Assembly (NCBI RefSeq): GCF_008121495.1
Contig: NZ_CP043051.1
Span: 868,001-932,000, forward strand
Origin: Mediterraneibacter gnavus ATCC 29149
GTDB taxonomy: Bacteria > Bacillota > Clostridia > Lachnospirales > Lachnospiraceae
Direction: 5' to 3'
Length of the DNA stretch: 64,000 nucleotides
The notes under the pieces were generated by a model. The model saw only the letters and a list, made by a program, of their open reading frames with translations, was not told the origin of the DNA and ran no database searches. Of this stretch, positions 42,371 to 51,803 are shown piece by piece (within the stretch, counting starts at the first letter, position 1; each line of letters opens with the position of its first letter). The translations under genes were made by a program, and so were the position numbers.

Positions 42371-44076
42371 GTAGTTTCCTCCTCTATCGGTATAAATAAG
42401 TGTACTTTTGTATAGTTTCCAACTTCACTTTCAAAATATAATGCTGCCTGTCCCCCATAATACAATTTCAGGCGCTTTCTTACATTTGCAATTCCAAGAT
42501 GTCCTTCCATCTCGCACTCGTCCTGATTAAGTTTGGCTACCATGTCCGGATCCATTCCCTGTCCATTGTCCTGGATCAGAATATGCAGCTGTTCTCCGCT
42601 TTTCTTCATGCGGATATTCAAAGCACACTCTTCCTGATCTGCAAACGCATATTTGATCGTATTCTCCACAAACGGCTGTAAAAGCAATTTGTGGATTCTG
42701 CATTCCTTCACATCTTCCGGCATATAAATCTTTACATCCAGACGCTTTCCGAATTTTGCACTCTGCAGCATAATATATTGCTTCAGCCAGGCAATTTCTT
42801 CGCTGATACTCGCTGTTCCTCCTGCATTTTTCACTGTATAACGCAGAATGTCCGCAAGTGCACCAACCATTCCACTAATCTCATACTGCTCATTTTCAAT
42901 CGCCTTCCAGTTGATCGTATCCAGCGTATTATAGAGAAAATGAGGATCGATCTGTGCCTCCAGGGCTGACAATTCTGCATTTTTCTGATCCAGAACCGCC
43001 TGTTTTACTTTTGCAATCAACATCTCCAGATGTGCAACCATCTCATTAAATCCTGAACTGATCTGTTGTATCTCCATAGGCAGATGCGGGTTCACTCTCA
43101 CCTGATGATCAAACTCACCCTGTTCTACACAACTCATTACGCCGGTAATTGATTCTACCGCCTGAATGTATGGTCTGCTGAAAAAATGAAGCAATATGAA
43201 CATGATCACGATCGTCATGCTGATAATGATAAACAGATAAATCCATTGACTGACGGACATTTTCCAGTAATACGCAAGTGGCTGCTCATTGCAGATTGCA
43301 AATCCGCTGATTTCATGATCTGCTGTCGTATACTGGTAATTTTCGGAATCCTGTATCTCACTGAGCTTCTTCCCGATCTTCTTTGGATCAGGCGCACTCA
43401 CAATCACATCGTCGCTCAGCAGATATTCTCTGGAACCAATATCCGATGCAATTGCTCTGCGAATTCTCTCCTCATTGACACTTAATACGACCGTTCCCTG
43501 AAAATTCTCGATAATACGATAGTCTGTAATATTTCTTGCAATATAAAACATATAATGATTCTTGTCAGCAATCTTCACTGGCTTTCCATCTCCGAAATAA
43601 ACAGCCCCCCGTTCTATTTTCGGAATCTCAACCTTATCTGCCCACGTCTCACTTCCAGAAAATGACGAAAGACTCTCATAATATATGATCTCTCCCGTCT
43701 TTAACTGTATCGTGATCCCTTCCACTCCGGTAAACTGATTGCAAATATGACTCAGTTTTTTCCTGAGACTGGTGCTGTTACTCTCACGATCCCCCCGGCT
43801 CTCGTTCAATGCTCTTACAATTTCCAGAACATCTTCATCCGTGCTGAAATCATATAAGATTGTCTCGTACTTATCCAGAACCATCTCCAGATTTTTCTCT
43901 GCCGTATCCAGATTACTCTTTATTCGGTCTGATAGATTTTCTTTTAATCGCTGCTGTATATTGATCTGCGAGATAATTGCAAAGATCAAAACCGGAATCA
44001 ATGCTGTCAAAAGAAAATTTGTCATTAATCTGCGTTTCAGGGTGCCTCGTATTTGCCCGTTTTTTCCTTGTCTCAA
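42358..44076 (-). CDS. Sensor histidine kinase (YesM-like)
   Basis: 572 residues. Two membrane segments (about 18-38 and 277-297) enclose an extracytoplasmic sensor. A HAMP-like linker, the phosphoacceptor region LSALEAQIDPHFLYNTLDTINW and a GHKL ATPase (LLLQPFVENTIKYAF, ILIQDNGQGMD, GIANVRKRLKLYYGG) follow. It partners the overlapping AraC-type regulator. No transporter is adjacent, so the signal is unknown. Confidence 0.93.
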   Translation of the reverse strand: MRQGKNGQIRGTLKRRLMTNFLLTALIPVLIFAIISQINIQQRLKENLSDRIKSNLDTAEKNLEMVLDKYETILYDFSTDEDVLEIVRALNESRGDRESNSTSLRKKLSHICNQFTGVEGITIQLKTGEIIYYESLSSFSGSETWADKVEIPKIERGAVYFGDGKPVKIADKNHYMFYIARNITDYRIIENFQGTVVLSVNEERIRRAIASDIGSREYLLSDDVIVSAPDPKKIGKKLSEIQDSENYQYTTADHEISGFAICNEQPLAYYWKMSVSQWIYLFIIISMTIVIMFILLHFFSRPYIQAVESITGVMSCVEQGEFDHQVRVNPHLPMEIQQISSGFNEMVAHLEMLIAKVKQAVLDQKNAELSALEAQIDPHFLYNTLDTINWKAIENEQYEISGMVGALADILRYTVKNAGGTASISEEIAWLKQYIMLQSAKFGKRLDVKIYMPEDVKECRIHKLLLQPFVENTIKYAFADQEECALNIRMKKSGEQLHILIQDNGQGMDPDMVAKLNQDECEMEGHLGIANVRKRLKLYYGGQAALYFESEVGNYTKVHLFIPIEEETTCVL

Positions 44077-44154
44077 TTAGCTTCTCCTGTATCTTACTTT
44101 TTATTCTCAGCATACCTGCTGACTTTCTTCCTTATTATAGCACACATTCCTATG

Positions 44155-44421
44155 TCAGCTCTTGTTCTTCTCATGCTGGTGTAAATATTTTTCCTTTGTA
44201 GCCAGTCCACCGCGTATGTGACGCTCTGATTTGTTCATATCCAACACTTTTCGCGCCTTTGCCGCCAGTATCGGCCGAACCTGAAGTAATCTTTCTGTCA
44301 CATCCTTGTGCACCGTACTCTTACTAATCCCAAACTGCTTCGCTGTCTGCCTCACTGTCGCATTATTTTCTATTATATAAGTTGCGATCTCAACGGCCCT
44401 CTCCTCGATATAATCTTTCAT
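44155..44421 (-). CDS. spoIIID: Sporulation transcription factor SpoIIID
   Basis: 88 residues, full family length: MKDYIEERAVEIATYIIEN, then the helix-turn-helix ATVRQTAKQFGISKSTVHKDVTERL, and a basic C-terminal helix VRPILAAKARKVLDMNKSERHIRGG. A DNA-binding regulator of the mother-cell programme after engulfment. Strong evidence that the host is an endospore former or descended from one. Confidence 0.95.
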   Translation of the reverse strand: MKDYIEERAVEIATYIIENNATVRQTAKQFGISKSTVHKDVTERLLQVRPILAAKARKVLDMNKSERHIRGGLATKEKYLHQHEKNKS

Positions 44422-45353
44422 GGAAACCCCTGTATAATTTGTTTATACAATCTATGCAGGGCTAAGAGACAGTATGCGGAATGTACACTCCGATTCGTCT
44501 ATATTTCTTTTGATATCTACAACAACTAATCTGAACCTGTTTCATTTTTCTGTATCTATTCGATTGTAAATAATTCAGGCAAGTTCCACCACATGATTTA
44601 TACTATCAATTACAATATACTTCCATGATATAATCTCATAACATGCCTCCGTTTTTTTCGGCACAATATCCCTAAGTCTTCTATTATTGTTCCAAAATCT
44701 AAGGTATGCTCAACTTCATAATTTTCTTTTTCTTTTCATTCATCCAAAACCTCCTATTATTTAGCAATGGCAAGATAATCTTTTTCCTGCTTCGCCATTC
44801 TATTATCCTCCCTTTACTCGTATCTTTAAAACAAACCAAACAACGATGACTCATCAAAAAGTACATCATTTGATAAGCATAGCCCATATGTATCTACAAA
44901 CATTCTTATAAATTCACCTGATAGTTCTTTATTTTCTTCATAATCCTTTTGTAGCAACTGCTGAAAATACGCTCACTTCTACAGCTTCATCATATACCTC
45001 GCATATTTCTAAATACGTATTCGAATAATGTCTTCTTTCTTCCGAAAAAGTATTTGTTACATTTCTGCAATTTCCCATACTATTATATCTCCTTCCTATC
45101 CTTCATTTTAACTGCTTTTCATCTGTAACTCAAGAAAATGAGTGACAAAAAGACCGGAATTCCCCTGCAGTCATTACTTTTTCCCCATTCTCCACACTTC
45201 AAAACCTCAAAATTTTATTGTAATATTTTACCAATTTTTATAGTATTACACGCCAAAAAACCATGATATTATAAAAACAATTCTTCCAGTTTTTCAAACA
45301 CGCGCGATCTGAAGGATAACAAGAAGAGTAAATTTTTTATGTAGGAGGGCACT
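44422..45353. other. Gene-poor stretch with decayed small genes
   Basis: About 930 bases without an intact gene of normal size. It holds a frame-shifted gene (44826-45078) and two tiny frames with ribosome sites, MAKQEKDYLAIAK (minus strand, about 44761-44802) and MNEKKKKIMKLSIP, which look like the starts of genes cut short. The rest is AT-rich and gives no recognisable RNA. Confidence 0.5.
44826..45078 (-). pseudogene. Frame-shifted small hypothetical gene
   Basis: The frame starts at an ATG with GGAAGGAG upstream and reads MGNCRNVTNTFSEERRHYSN ... YDEAVEV, then stops at 44938. A one-base shift near 44970 restores a protein-like frame, with FQQLLQKDYEENKELSGEFI, FVDTYGLCLSNDVLF and DESSLFGLF to a stop at 44826. 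Combined length would be about 84 residues. Family not recognised. Confidence 0.5.
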
Positions 45354-47033
45354 ATGAAAAATCGTTTACGATCCATGTTTATAGCCGCCGTACTGGTTGG
45401 CACAGTTGTCGCAGGAAGCTTCATAGCTCCATTTTCTGTTCAGGCAGCGAAAAAGGACACCACATCTTTTGAAGATTTAAACCAGTCTCAAATAGTAGAA
45501 GCAATGGGACCTGGCTGGAATTTAGGAAATCAGCTGGAAAGTGTCACTGACAACGTTCCGGAGGAAACAAACTGGGGAAATCCTGTAATCACAGAAAAAC
45601 TCATTCAAAGTGTAAAGGCTGCAGGCTTTAAATCGATCCGTATCCCTGTATCCTATTTTGCCAAAATCGACGATGACAAAGATTATACGATTGACAGCAA
45701 ATGGCTGGATCGTGTACAGGAAGTTGTAGACTACTGCATTAAAAATGACTTATATGCAGTGATCAACATTCACGGAGATGGCTATAATACCATCGATGGC
45801 AGCTGGCTTTTGTGCAATGGAAAAAATCAAACAGAGATTAAGAAAAAATATAAAAAGGTATGGAAGCAAATTGCAGAAAGATTTAAAAATTACGATGAGC
45901 ACTTACTGTTCGAGTCCATGAATGAAGAATTTGACGGCAGTTATTCTGAACCGAATAAAGAGTACTATCAAAATATTAATGACTACAACCAGATATTCGT
46001 TGATACTGTTCGGAAAACAGGAGATAACAATACAAAGCGTTGGCTGATTATTCCCGGCTGGAACACAAATATTGACTATACCGCCGGAGATTACGGTTTT
46101 AAACTTCCTACGGATCAATACCGCGACAAACCAATCGATAAAGAAGAACAACGAATTATGATTTCTGTTCACTATTATTCTCCTTGGGACTTCTGTGGCG
46201 GAGAAAACGGTGTGATCACTCAATGAGGCAACGAAGCGGATGATCCTTCCAAAACAAGTACAACCTGTGATGAAACTTACATGAAAAATCAGTTAAATCT
46301 GATGAAAACAACATTTGCAGACAAGGGATACCCTGTTTTCATCGGTGAATACGGCTCTATCGACAAAACATCCTATGACAGTGAAAACGAATATTACCGT
46401 GCATATTTTGCCCGAAAATTGTGCCAGCTGAGTCGTAAAAACGGATGTATTCCAATGTACTGGGACAATGGATACAATGGTGTCCACGGATTCGGCTTAT
46501 TTGATCGTACAACATGTGAAGTCACACAGCCTGTCATTATTGATGCCATTATGGAAGGTTTTGGTCAGAAAGCATCTCAAAACAGCACTCTGATGTCCGT
46601 CCGCCTGTATGTGTCAGACAGTAAATACTGGACGACCATTCAAAGTGATAACACTGCAAGAATTACCAAAAAAGGCGGCACCTATACTCTGAAACTGAAA
46701 GGTGATAAAGATATGCTTTTAAACATTACAACCATTGCTTTAAAAGACTGTGACGTTGAACTTGGAAATCAGACAAAATCCGACTTTACCAATGCTCAGA
46801 TTGTAATTGACAAGGTTCTTTTTAATGGAACGGATTACACGGTAAAAGAAAATAAAAATGATGAGGTTTTCTCTGAAAAAGGCAGCCTTCAGATGGATCT
46901 GATCAATCAGTGGAGCGAAGCAGAGCCGATGATCGAAGGTCTGCAGAAAAAAGAATCTTTTTCTTTCCAGAATGCAGACTATAAAGATGAAAATATGTTA
47001 GAGGTTACGTTCACCATCTCCAATTTGAAATAA
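45354..47033 (+). pseudogene. GH5 endoglucanase-like gene interrupted by an in-frame TGA
   Basis: 560 codons with AGGAGG upstream and a signal peptide (ending near FSVQAA). The GH5 domain is AMGPGWNLGNQLES, IRIPVSYF, INIHGDGYN, acid/base Glu in LFESMNEEFDG, and after the stop the nucleophile Glu in FIGEYGSIDK and YWDNG. A C-terminal beta-rich domain of about 160 residues may bind carbohydrate. Codon 291 (46224-46226) is TGA in ITQ-stop-GNEADD; relatives have Trp there, so TGG to TGA is likely. The frame is otherwise intact. The short product (to 46226) lacks the nucleophile and would be inactive. Confidence 0.85.
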
Positions 47034-47064
47034 AAATAACAGACTCATTTTCAATATTTCATGT

Positions 47065-47116
47065 AAAAATGAGGCCGGGAACGCAGATTATTTTGCTTTA
47101 CACCAGCCTCATTTTT
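47065..47116. terminator. Terminator between the cellulase-like and nuclease genes
   Basis: Stem AAAAATGAGGC / GCCTCATTTTT with a 30-base loop region, T-rich on both strands. It suits both converging genes. Confidence 0.7.
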
Positions 47117-47187
47117 GCTTGTCTACTTAATTACCAAGATGGTGAATGAATACCTGTACTGTGCAAGAATCAAATTCTGCTTTGTAT

Positions 47188-48051
47188 TCATTGTTCTTCC
47201 AACCTGTGCACATCTTCCGGTGATAATCCGGAATACTCCGCGATCTTTTCTATCGGCAACTTATCCTCCAACATCTTACGCGCCATTTCCACTGCGTGCT
47301 CATGTTTTCCTTCACGTAATCCTTCACGTAATCCTTCGCGCCTTCCACTAGCTAACATATGGCGATGATCCCGGATTGCCTTTTGTCGTTCCTCATATTC
47401 TAATCGTTTTTCCTCGTCTGCACTGATTTCTTCCAATTTATCATATGCTTTATGGATATATTCATCTTTTTCTGCCAACACTTCAATTTCCTCCCTGCTC
47501 CTTGCACCGAAAAATTGTGCCCATCGAAGGAGTTCTGTCTGTGGATATTCATACTTCGCAAGCTTTGGCAGCTCAAGTACATGAATCTCGAATTTGTCGG
47601 AATACATGTCCCGTATCGTATCCTCCCAGATATGAAAACAAGAATAATATCTCTCATGTTCAAACAGTGTAAAATCCAGAATCCCTACATGGATACATTT
47701 CTTCAACTTATCATAATCTTCCCCTTCGTGGATCTGGTCTACATACATTTTCCCAAGATAAAACAAAGACCGCTCCTGCCAGTAATCATAGGCAATAGAC
47801 TGCATTTCAATGTTTAGCTGCTCTCCCTCTCTTAGACGAACTCGCACATCCAGGATTCCGTACTTCTCTTCCTTATATTTCTTACGAAGCTTCTTCGGAA
47901 GTAATTCCATATCCAGAATCTCTTCCGGTGGAATCCGAAGAAACGCACCTATAAATCCTCGGCGCACTTCTTCATCTTCCATCAGCTCCTGAAAACAAAA
48001 ATCCACGCTAGGTAACATAATAAACTTCTGTTCTTTCGTTTTCTTACACAT
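47188..48051 (-). CDS. Rpn-family recombination-promoting nuclease (PD-(D/E)XK)
   Basis: 287 residues from the ATG at 48051 (AAAGGAG upstream). The layout is the Rpn / TIGR01784 type: SVDFCFQELMEDEEVRRGFIGAFL, EEKYGILDVRVRLREGEQLNIEMQ (the D..E-x-Q nuclease site), YWQERSLFYLGKMY, and a helical tail with repeated REGLREGLREGK and a small helix-turn-helix at the end. These are often multi-copy and variable in gut Firmicutes, and some act in phage defence or DNA breakage. Confidence 0.88.
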   Translation of the reverse strand: MCKKTKEQKFIMLPSVDFCFQELMEDEEVRRGFIGAFLRIPPEEILDMELLPKKLRKKYKEEKYGILDVRVRLREGEQLNIEMQSIAYDYWQERSLFYLGKMYVDQIHEGEDYDKLKKCIHVGILDFTLFEHERYYSCFHIWEDTIRDMYSDKFEIHVLELPKLAKYEYPQTELLRWAQFFGARSREEIEVLAEKDEYIHKAYDKLEEISADEEKRLEYEERQKAIRDHRHMLASGRREGLREGLREGKHEHAVEMARKMLEDKLPIEKIAEYSGLSPEDVHRLEEQ

Positions 48052-48159
48052 ATAACTGCTCCTTTCCACGGTGTGGAAAACACAATCATACATGATGTTC
48101 TTTTTTGATATTTTCATTATAAAGAAATATTGTCTATTGTACAACTGCTTTTCCATCAT

Positions 48160-48765
48160 ATTTACTTGCCTCTTTGTTCAGTTAAATTTTTTCTGAAATA
48201 TCTGACCGAACGGTCTTGACCTTCTAGAAATCATTTAGAAATTTATCAGAAAGTTTAGATGATTCAAGTATAATATGACAGTATATGAAAAGCAATAAAC
48301 TATTTATTAAATTTCCAAAGAATCCCTTTTAATTACTCAAACTTTGCATTTCAATAAGTTCGTATACACCTTGAAAATCCAATAATTGAGGGCGTAAAAA
48401 ATAGTATGGATGCCATCCGGTTTGGTAGAATTGAGTTACTCAAAAACAATTAAAAACCGTAGGCTCATGCTATAAATAAAAGATAACACCAGACACCCAG
48501 AATGATACCCAAATTTTTAAAACTATTCGAAGATTTTTAATGGTTTTCATGTTTCTCCAGTACTCAAAACAGCAAATTCATTGTGTACTTCACTTACTAT
48601 CGTTGTATTTCCGGTACATTTTCTTCTTTGTATGTTACTCTAAAATGTTTTGCCCCAAGATCCTGCACAATCTTTTGTAATTCTCTTATTCGCGCTATTT
48701 TTAAATAACTAAAAATAGTCGTCTAACGCAATATATTCATCTCTATCACTTGGGTCTACATCATA
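48160..48765. other. Gene-poor stretch with a gene relic
   Basis: About 600 AT-rich bases with no intact gene. The minus strand at 48597-48722 reads SYLKIARIRELQKIVQD then LGAKHFRVTYKEENVPE before a stop. It is protein-like but without a start, so probably the relic of a decayed gene. Confidence 0.4.
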
Positions 48766-48791
48766 AAAAGTCGGAATCTCTCCCGACTTTT
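48766..48791 (-). terminator. Terminator after the membrane protein gene
   Basis: Stem AAAAGTCGG / CCGACTTTT with an 8-base loop, 11 bases beyond the stop, followed by T residues. Confidence 0.85.
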
Positions 48792-48802
48792 CCTTTATTC
48801 AC

Positions 48803-49633
48803 TCAATTTAAATCGTTTCTTACTTTTTTACGCCCTGGCATTTTTGCAGCAATCTGCTTTGATACCCCTTTCGGCACATTGATCTGTACTCCAAATAACA
48901 TCCGAATAAACCAGATCATAAACAAGAATATAAAAATTGGAATAAGACAAGATGTAACCAACATCACCGCGATCAACTCAATAAATTGATTTAAAAGTTC
49001 TTCCCCTTTTTCCAACAATCCTGAAATTCCATCTTTGATTTTCGATAATGCTTTCTCTATGATGTTACCTTCTGAATCTGTATTTTTCTCAATTTCATTC
49101 GTTATATCCTGTGCTTCCTTTACAGTCTCTTCCATCGTTGACTCATATGTTTTTTCTATCATTGCCGAAACATTCATGCTGAATGGAATAATCATAAATA
49201 TAACAAGACCGAATGCTGCTATTTTTGCTGCCAATATTTTCAAAACCGTTCGATTAAATCCGATTCCTGCCGCGAACAAAACACACGCTGCCGGAATCAA
49301 TATAGAAAACGTTGCATATCCGGTAAGTGTCACCAAATACTTTTCCAAAAATATAACGACCAGAATAATCAGAAAATATGATGTTAAATCTGTCAGCTTA
49401 TTTGCTATCGGTGTTGTCGCATCTCCGGGAATTGCCGCAATGGCTGTTGATGCTGCCGCTGATGTTGCTGTTAGTTTTAGAATATCTGCCTTCTTCTCAT
49501 CCAGTGCCTCTATCGTTTTTTTATGGTTTTCCGGATTGCTTGCCGCTTTTGAAACAACAGTCATCGAAAGGACCATTATCACAAGTGCCACTGCCACCCA
49601 TGCCAGTTTTTTCACATTCTTCTTTTCTATCAT
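48803..49633 (-). CDS. Hypothetical multi-pass membrane protein
   Basis: 276 residues from the ATG at 49633 (AGGAGG 10 bases upstream). It has a signal-like first segment (LAWVAVALVIMVLSMTVVSKA), then about four more hydrophobic segments. A long charged loop between (residues 165-225) contains EETVKEAQDITNEIEKNTDSEG and a predicted amphipathic helix. The family is not recognised. It stands alone between terminator-like hairpins. Confidence 0.75.
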   Translation of the reverse strand: MIEKKNVKKLAWVAVALVIMVLSMTVVSKAASNPENHKKTIEALDEKKADILKLTATSAAASTAIAAIPGDATTPIANKLTDLTSYFLIILVVIFLEKYLVTLTGYATFSILIPAACVLFAAGIGFNRTVLKILAAKIAAFGLVIFMIIPFSMNVSAMIEKTYESTMEETVKEAQDITNEIEKNTDSEGNIIEKALSKIKDGISGLLEKGEELLNQFIELIAVMLVTSCLIPIFIFLFMIWFIRMLFGVQINVPKGVSKQIAAKMPGRKKVRNDLN

Positions 49634-49728
49634 TTTCTCATTTCCTCCTATGTGCAATCATATACACAGTATACCCTACAATTTGACTTACTTCATTAAT
49701 TTTTTTCATCATGGTCTTTCCTTTCTCC

Positions 49729-49780
49729 GTGTAAATGAGTATATTTCATCACGCTAATGTGATAGCAATACTCATTTACG
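49729..49780. repeat. Long inverted repeat, possible structured RNA or miniature element
   Basis: GTAAATGAGTAT (49731-49742) faces ATACTCATTTAC (49768-49779) without mismatch, with an inner pair ATCAC/GTGAT around a 6-base loop. Shorter outer matches (GGTCTTTCC... and ...AGAAAAGACCG) extend the symmetry to about 49710-49813. Confidence 0.6.
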
Positions 49781-49841
49781 GAATTATTTGTTATTTGTTT
49801 CAGAAAAGACCGTGTAAATTTCGCGAATTATACATCAAAAC

Positions 49842-49865
49842 GGACGTGTTAACTCTAACACGCCC
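49842..49865 (-). terminator. Hairpin after bcp
   Basis: Stem GGCGTGTTA / TAACACGTCC with a 4-5-base loop, then CGTTTTGATG on the minus strand; a modest terminator for the bcp gene. Confidence 0.5.
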
Positions 49866-49918
49866 GCACATCTGTCCTTATTTTATTGTCCCCGTATCCC
49901 AATATACTGTATCGGCCC

Positions 49919-50374
49919 CTATGAAATCTCCGCCAGCATCTTCTCCGGATCTTCTGCTGCCTTCACTTTATCGTTTGCCTGAATGATCACACCCTCTTCA
50001 TCAATCAGATAGGTCGTTCTTACTACTCCCATGGATACTTTTCCGTAATTCTTTTTCTCTTTCCAGACATCATATGCCTGAATCACTTCTAATTCCGTAT
50101 CAGAAAGCAATGTAATCGTCAGACCTTGTTTTTCTTCAAATCTTTTATGCGACGCAACACTGTCTTTGCTGATTCCAAGAATTACCACACCTTTTTCTTC
50201 AAACTGCGGATAACGTTCGCTGTATCCGCAAGCCTGCTTTGTACACCCCGGTGTATTATCCCTTGGATAGAAATACAAAAGAACTCTTTTCCCTCTGTAA
50301 TCTTTTAAACTGTGTAACTCTCCATTCTGATCCGGAAGTGTAAATTCCGGAGCTTTTGTTCCTGTTTGTAACAT
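49919..50374 (-). CDS. bcp: Thiol peroxidase of the Bcp/PrxQ type
   Basis: 151 residues with GGAGG upstream. A one- or two-Cys peroxiredoxin: GTKAPEFTLPDQNG, the peroxidatic Cys in YPRDNTPGCTKQACGYS with the resolving Cys five residues later, and the catalytic Arg in MGVVRTTYLID. It reduces hydroperoxides in the cytoplasm. Confidence 0.93.
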   Translation of the reverse strand: MLQTGTKAPEFTLPDQNGELHSLKDYRGKRVLLYFYPRDNTPGCTKQACGYSERYPQFEEKGVVILGISKDSVASHKRFEEKQGLTITLLSDTELEVIQAYDVWKEKKNYGKVSMGVVRTTYLIDEEGVIIQANDKVKAAEDPEKMLAEIS

Positions 50375-50420
50375 TGCATTTTCCTCCTGTTTTCTGATTT
50401 TTTTGATATTCCAACCTTCT

Positions 50421-51794
50421 TTACAACCGTATCTCTCCCAGTCTGCCTTCTCCTTTCAGATACTTTCTGTAAATCACAAAGAACACCAGACTGGTCAGAC
50501 ATGCTGCCGCTCCATCCGCGAGGGGCTCTGCATAAAATGCACTCTTCGCCGCAAACGCGATCGGCAGGACACATGTCATCACAAAATACACAATCTTTCG
50601 AAACAGTGACAAGCTAAGGGAAAGCCTTGTCATCCCAAGCGCCGTCAGCGCATCCACAAACACATACTGGAGGCTGAGTGGGATCACCATCAATGTAAAC
50701 ACCTGGATTCCCCATATGGACAGTTCCCGGTATCTTGCATTGTCTGTAAAAATCTGCACAAAATACTGCGGCAGAATTCTGGATACAAGGAACATCACCG
50801 TTGTAAATGTAATACATAGCACCAATACCCACTTCACTGTCTTACGGATACGATCCGGTTTGTTCGCACCGTAATTAAAACTGATCAAAGGCTGTGATCC
50901 TCCCGTAATTCCAAGCATCGGAGAGGTAATCAAAAGCATATAGCTCTGTACGATCGTTGCTGCCGTGATCAGCGTATCTCCCTGAGATTCGCCGCCATAA
51001 TACTGAAGTACAGCATTCAATGCAATGATGATCACACTGTCTGTCGCAAGGATCAAAAATGGCGAAAAACCGATTTTACAGATTCGTTTCCCAATCTCCC
51101 ACTCCGGCTTTACAAGATGGATCGGAATCTGCATCTTCTTACTGTGTAAAGTCAAAAGTACAAAAATACAGGACGAAAGCTGTGCGATGACTGTCGCAAC
51201 AGCCGCTCCTGCAATATCCATTTCAAATACAAAAATAAAAATCGGGTCCAGCACAATGTTTACCACTGCTCCGATCAATGTAGTTGCCATTCCCAGAAAC
51301 GGAAATCCCTGCGCTGTAATAAAATAGTTCATGCCCATAGACACAAGGGCAAAAAATGTTCCCAGAGTATAAATCGTCAGATATGTATTCGCATATGGAA
51401 ACGTCACTTCACTGGCACCGAACCAGTTCAGTAAAAAATCCTTGATCAGCAAAAACACAACTGTCAGCACTGCGGAAAATATAAGCAGCATGGAAAAACT
51501 ATTCGCCAATATCCGTTGTGCGCTCTTCTTATCTCCTGCCCCCAGTTTCACCGAAAACGTAACCGATCCTCCGATTCCGATCAGAGCAGCAAACGAAGAC
51601 AAAAGCGTAATGATCGGAGCACATACTCCGGCGCCTGCAAGGGAATCCCCGCCGATCCCCGGAATATTTCCGATATAGATCCGGTCTACAATACTGTAGA
51701 GCACATTGACGAACTGGGCAAACATAAAAGGAATTGATGTCTTTAATACTAAAAGTGGAACTGAATCCCTTCCAAAATCATTTGTCTTTTTCAT
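50421..51794 (-). CDS. MATE-family efflux transporter
   Basis: 457 residues with 12 predicted membrane segments. It shows the MATE pattern in both halves (VPLLVLKTSIPFMFAQFVNVLYSIVDRIYIG near the start and GGSQPLISFNYGA in the middle). It would export cationic compounds using a sodium or proton gradient. It follows the epimerase-like gene by 9 bases. Confidence 0.9.
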   Translation of the reverse strand: MKKTNDFGRDSVPLLVLKTSIPFMFAQFVNVLYSIVDRIYIGNIPGIGGDSLAGAGVCAPIITLLSSFAALIGIGGSVTFSVKLGAGDKKSAQRILANSFSMLLIFSAVLTVVFLLIKDFLLNWFGASEVTFPYANTYLTIYTLGTFFALVSMGMNYFITAQGFPFLGMATTLIGAVVNIVLDPIFIFVFEMDIAGAAVATVIAQLSSCIFVLLTLHSKKMQIPIHLVKPEWEIGKRICKIGFSPFLILATDSVIIIALNAVLQYYGGESQGDTLITAATIVQSYMLLITSPMLGITGGSQPLISFNYGANKPDRIRKTVKWVLVLCITFTTVMFLVSRILPQYFVQIFTDNARYRELSIWGIQVFTLMVIPLSLQYVFVDALTALGMTRLSLSLSLFRKIVYFVMTCVLPIAFAAKSAFYAEPLADGAAACLTSLVFFVIYRKYLKGEGRLGEIRL

Positions 51795-51803
51795 GCTGCA
51801 CCA

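Noticed and set aside
44699..44887. A 62-codon minus-strand frame in the spoIIID-GH5 gap
   Set aside because: It is out of frame with the protein-like relic there and reads through the tiny frames that own the ribosome sites.
46224..46226. TGA in the GH5 gene as selenocysteine or reassigned Trp
   Set aside because: No SECIS-like hairpin is evident after it, and all other genes use TGA as a normal stop and TGG for Trp, so a nonsense change or sequence error is simpler.
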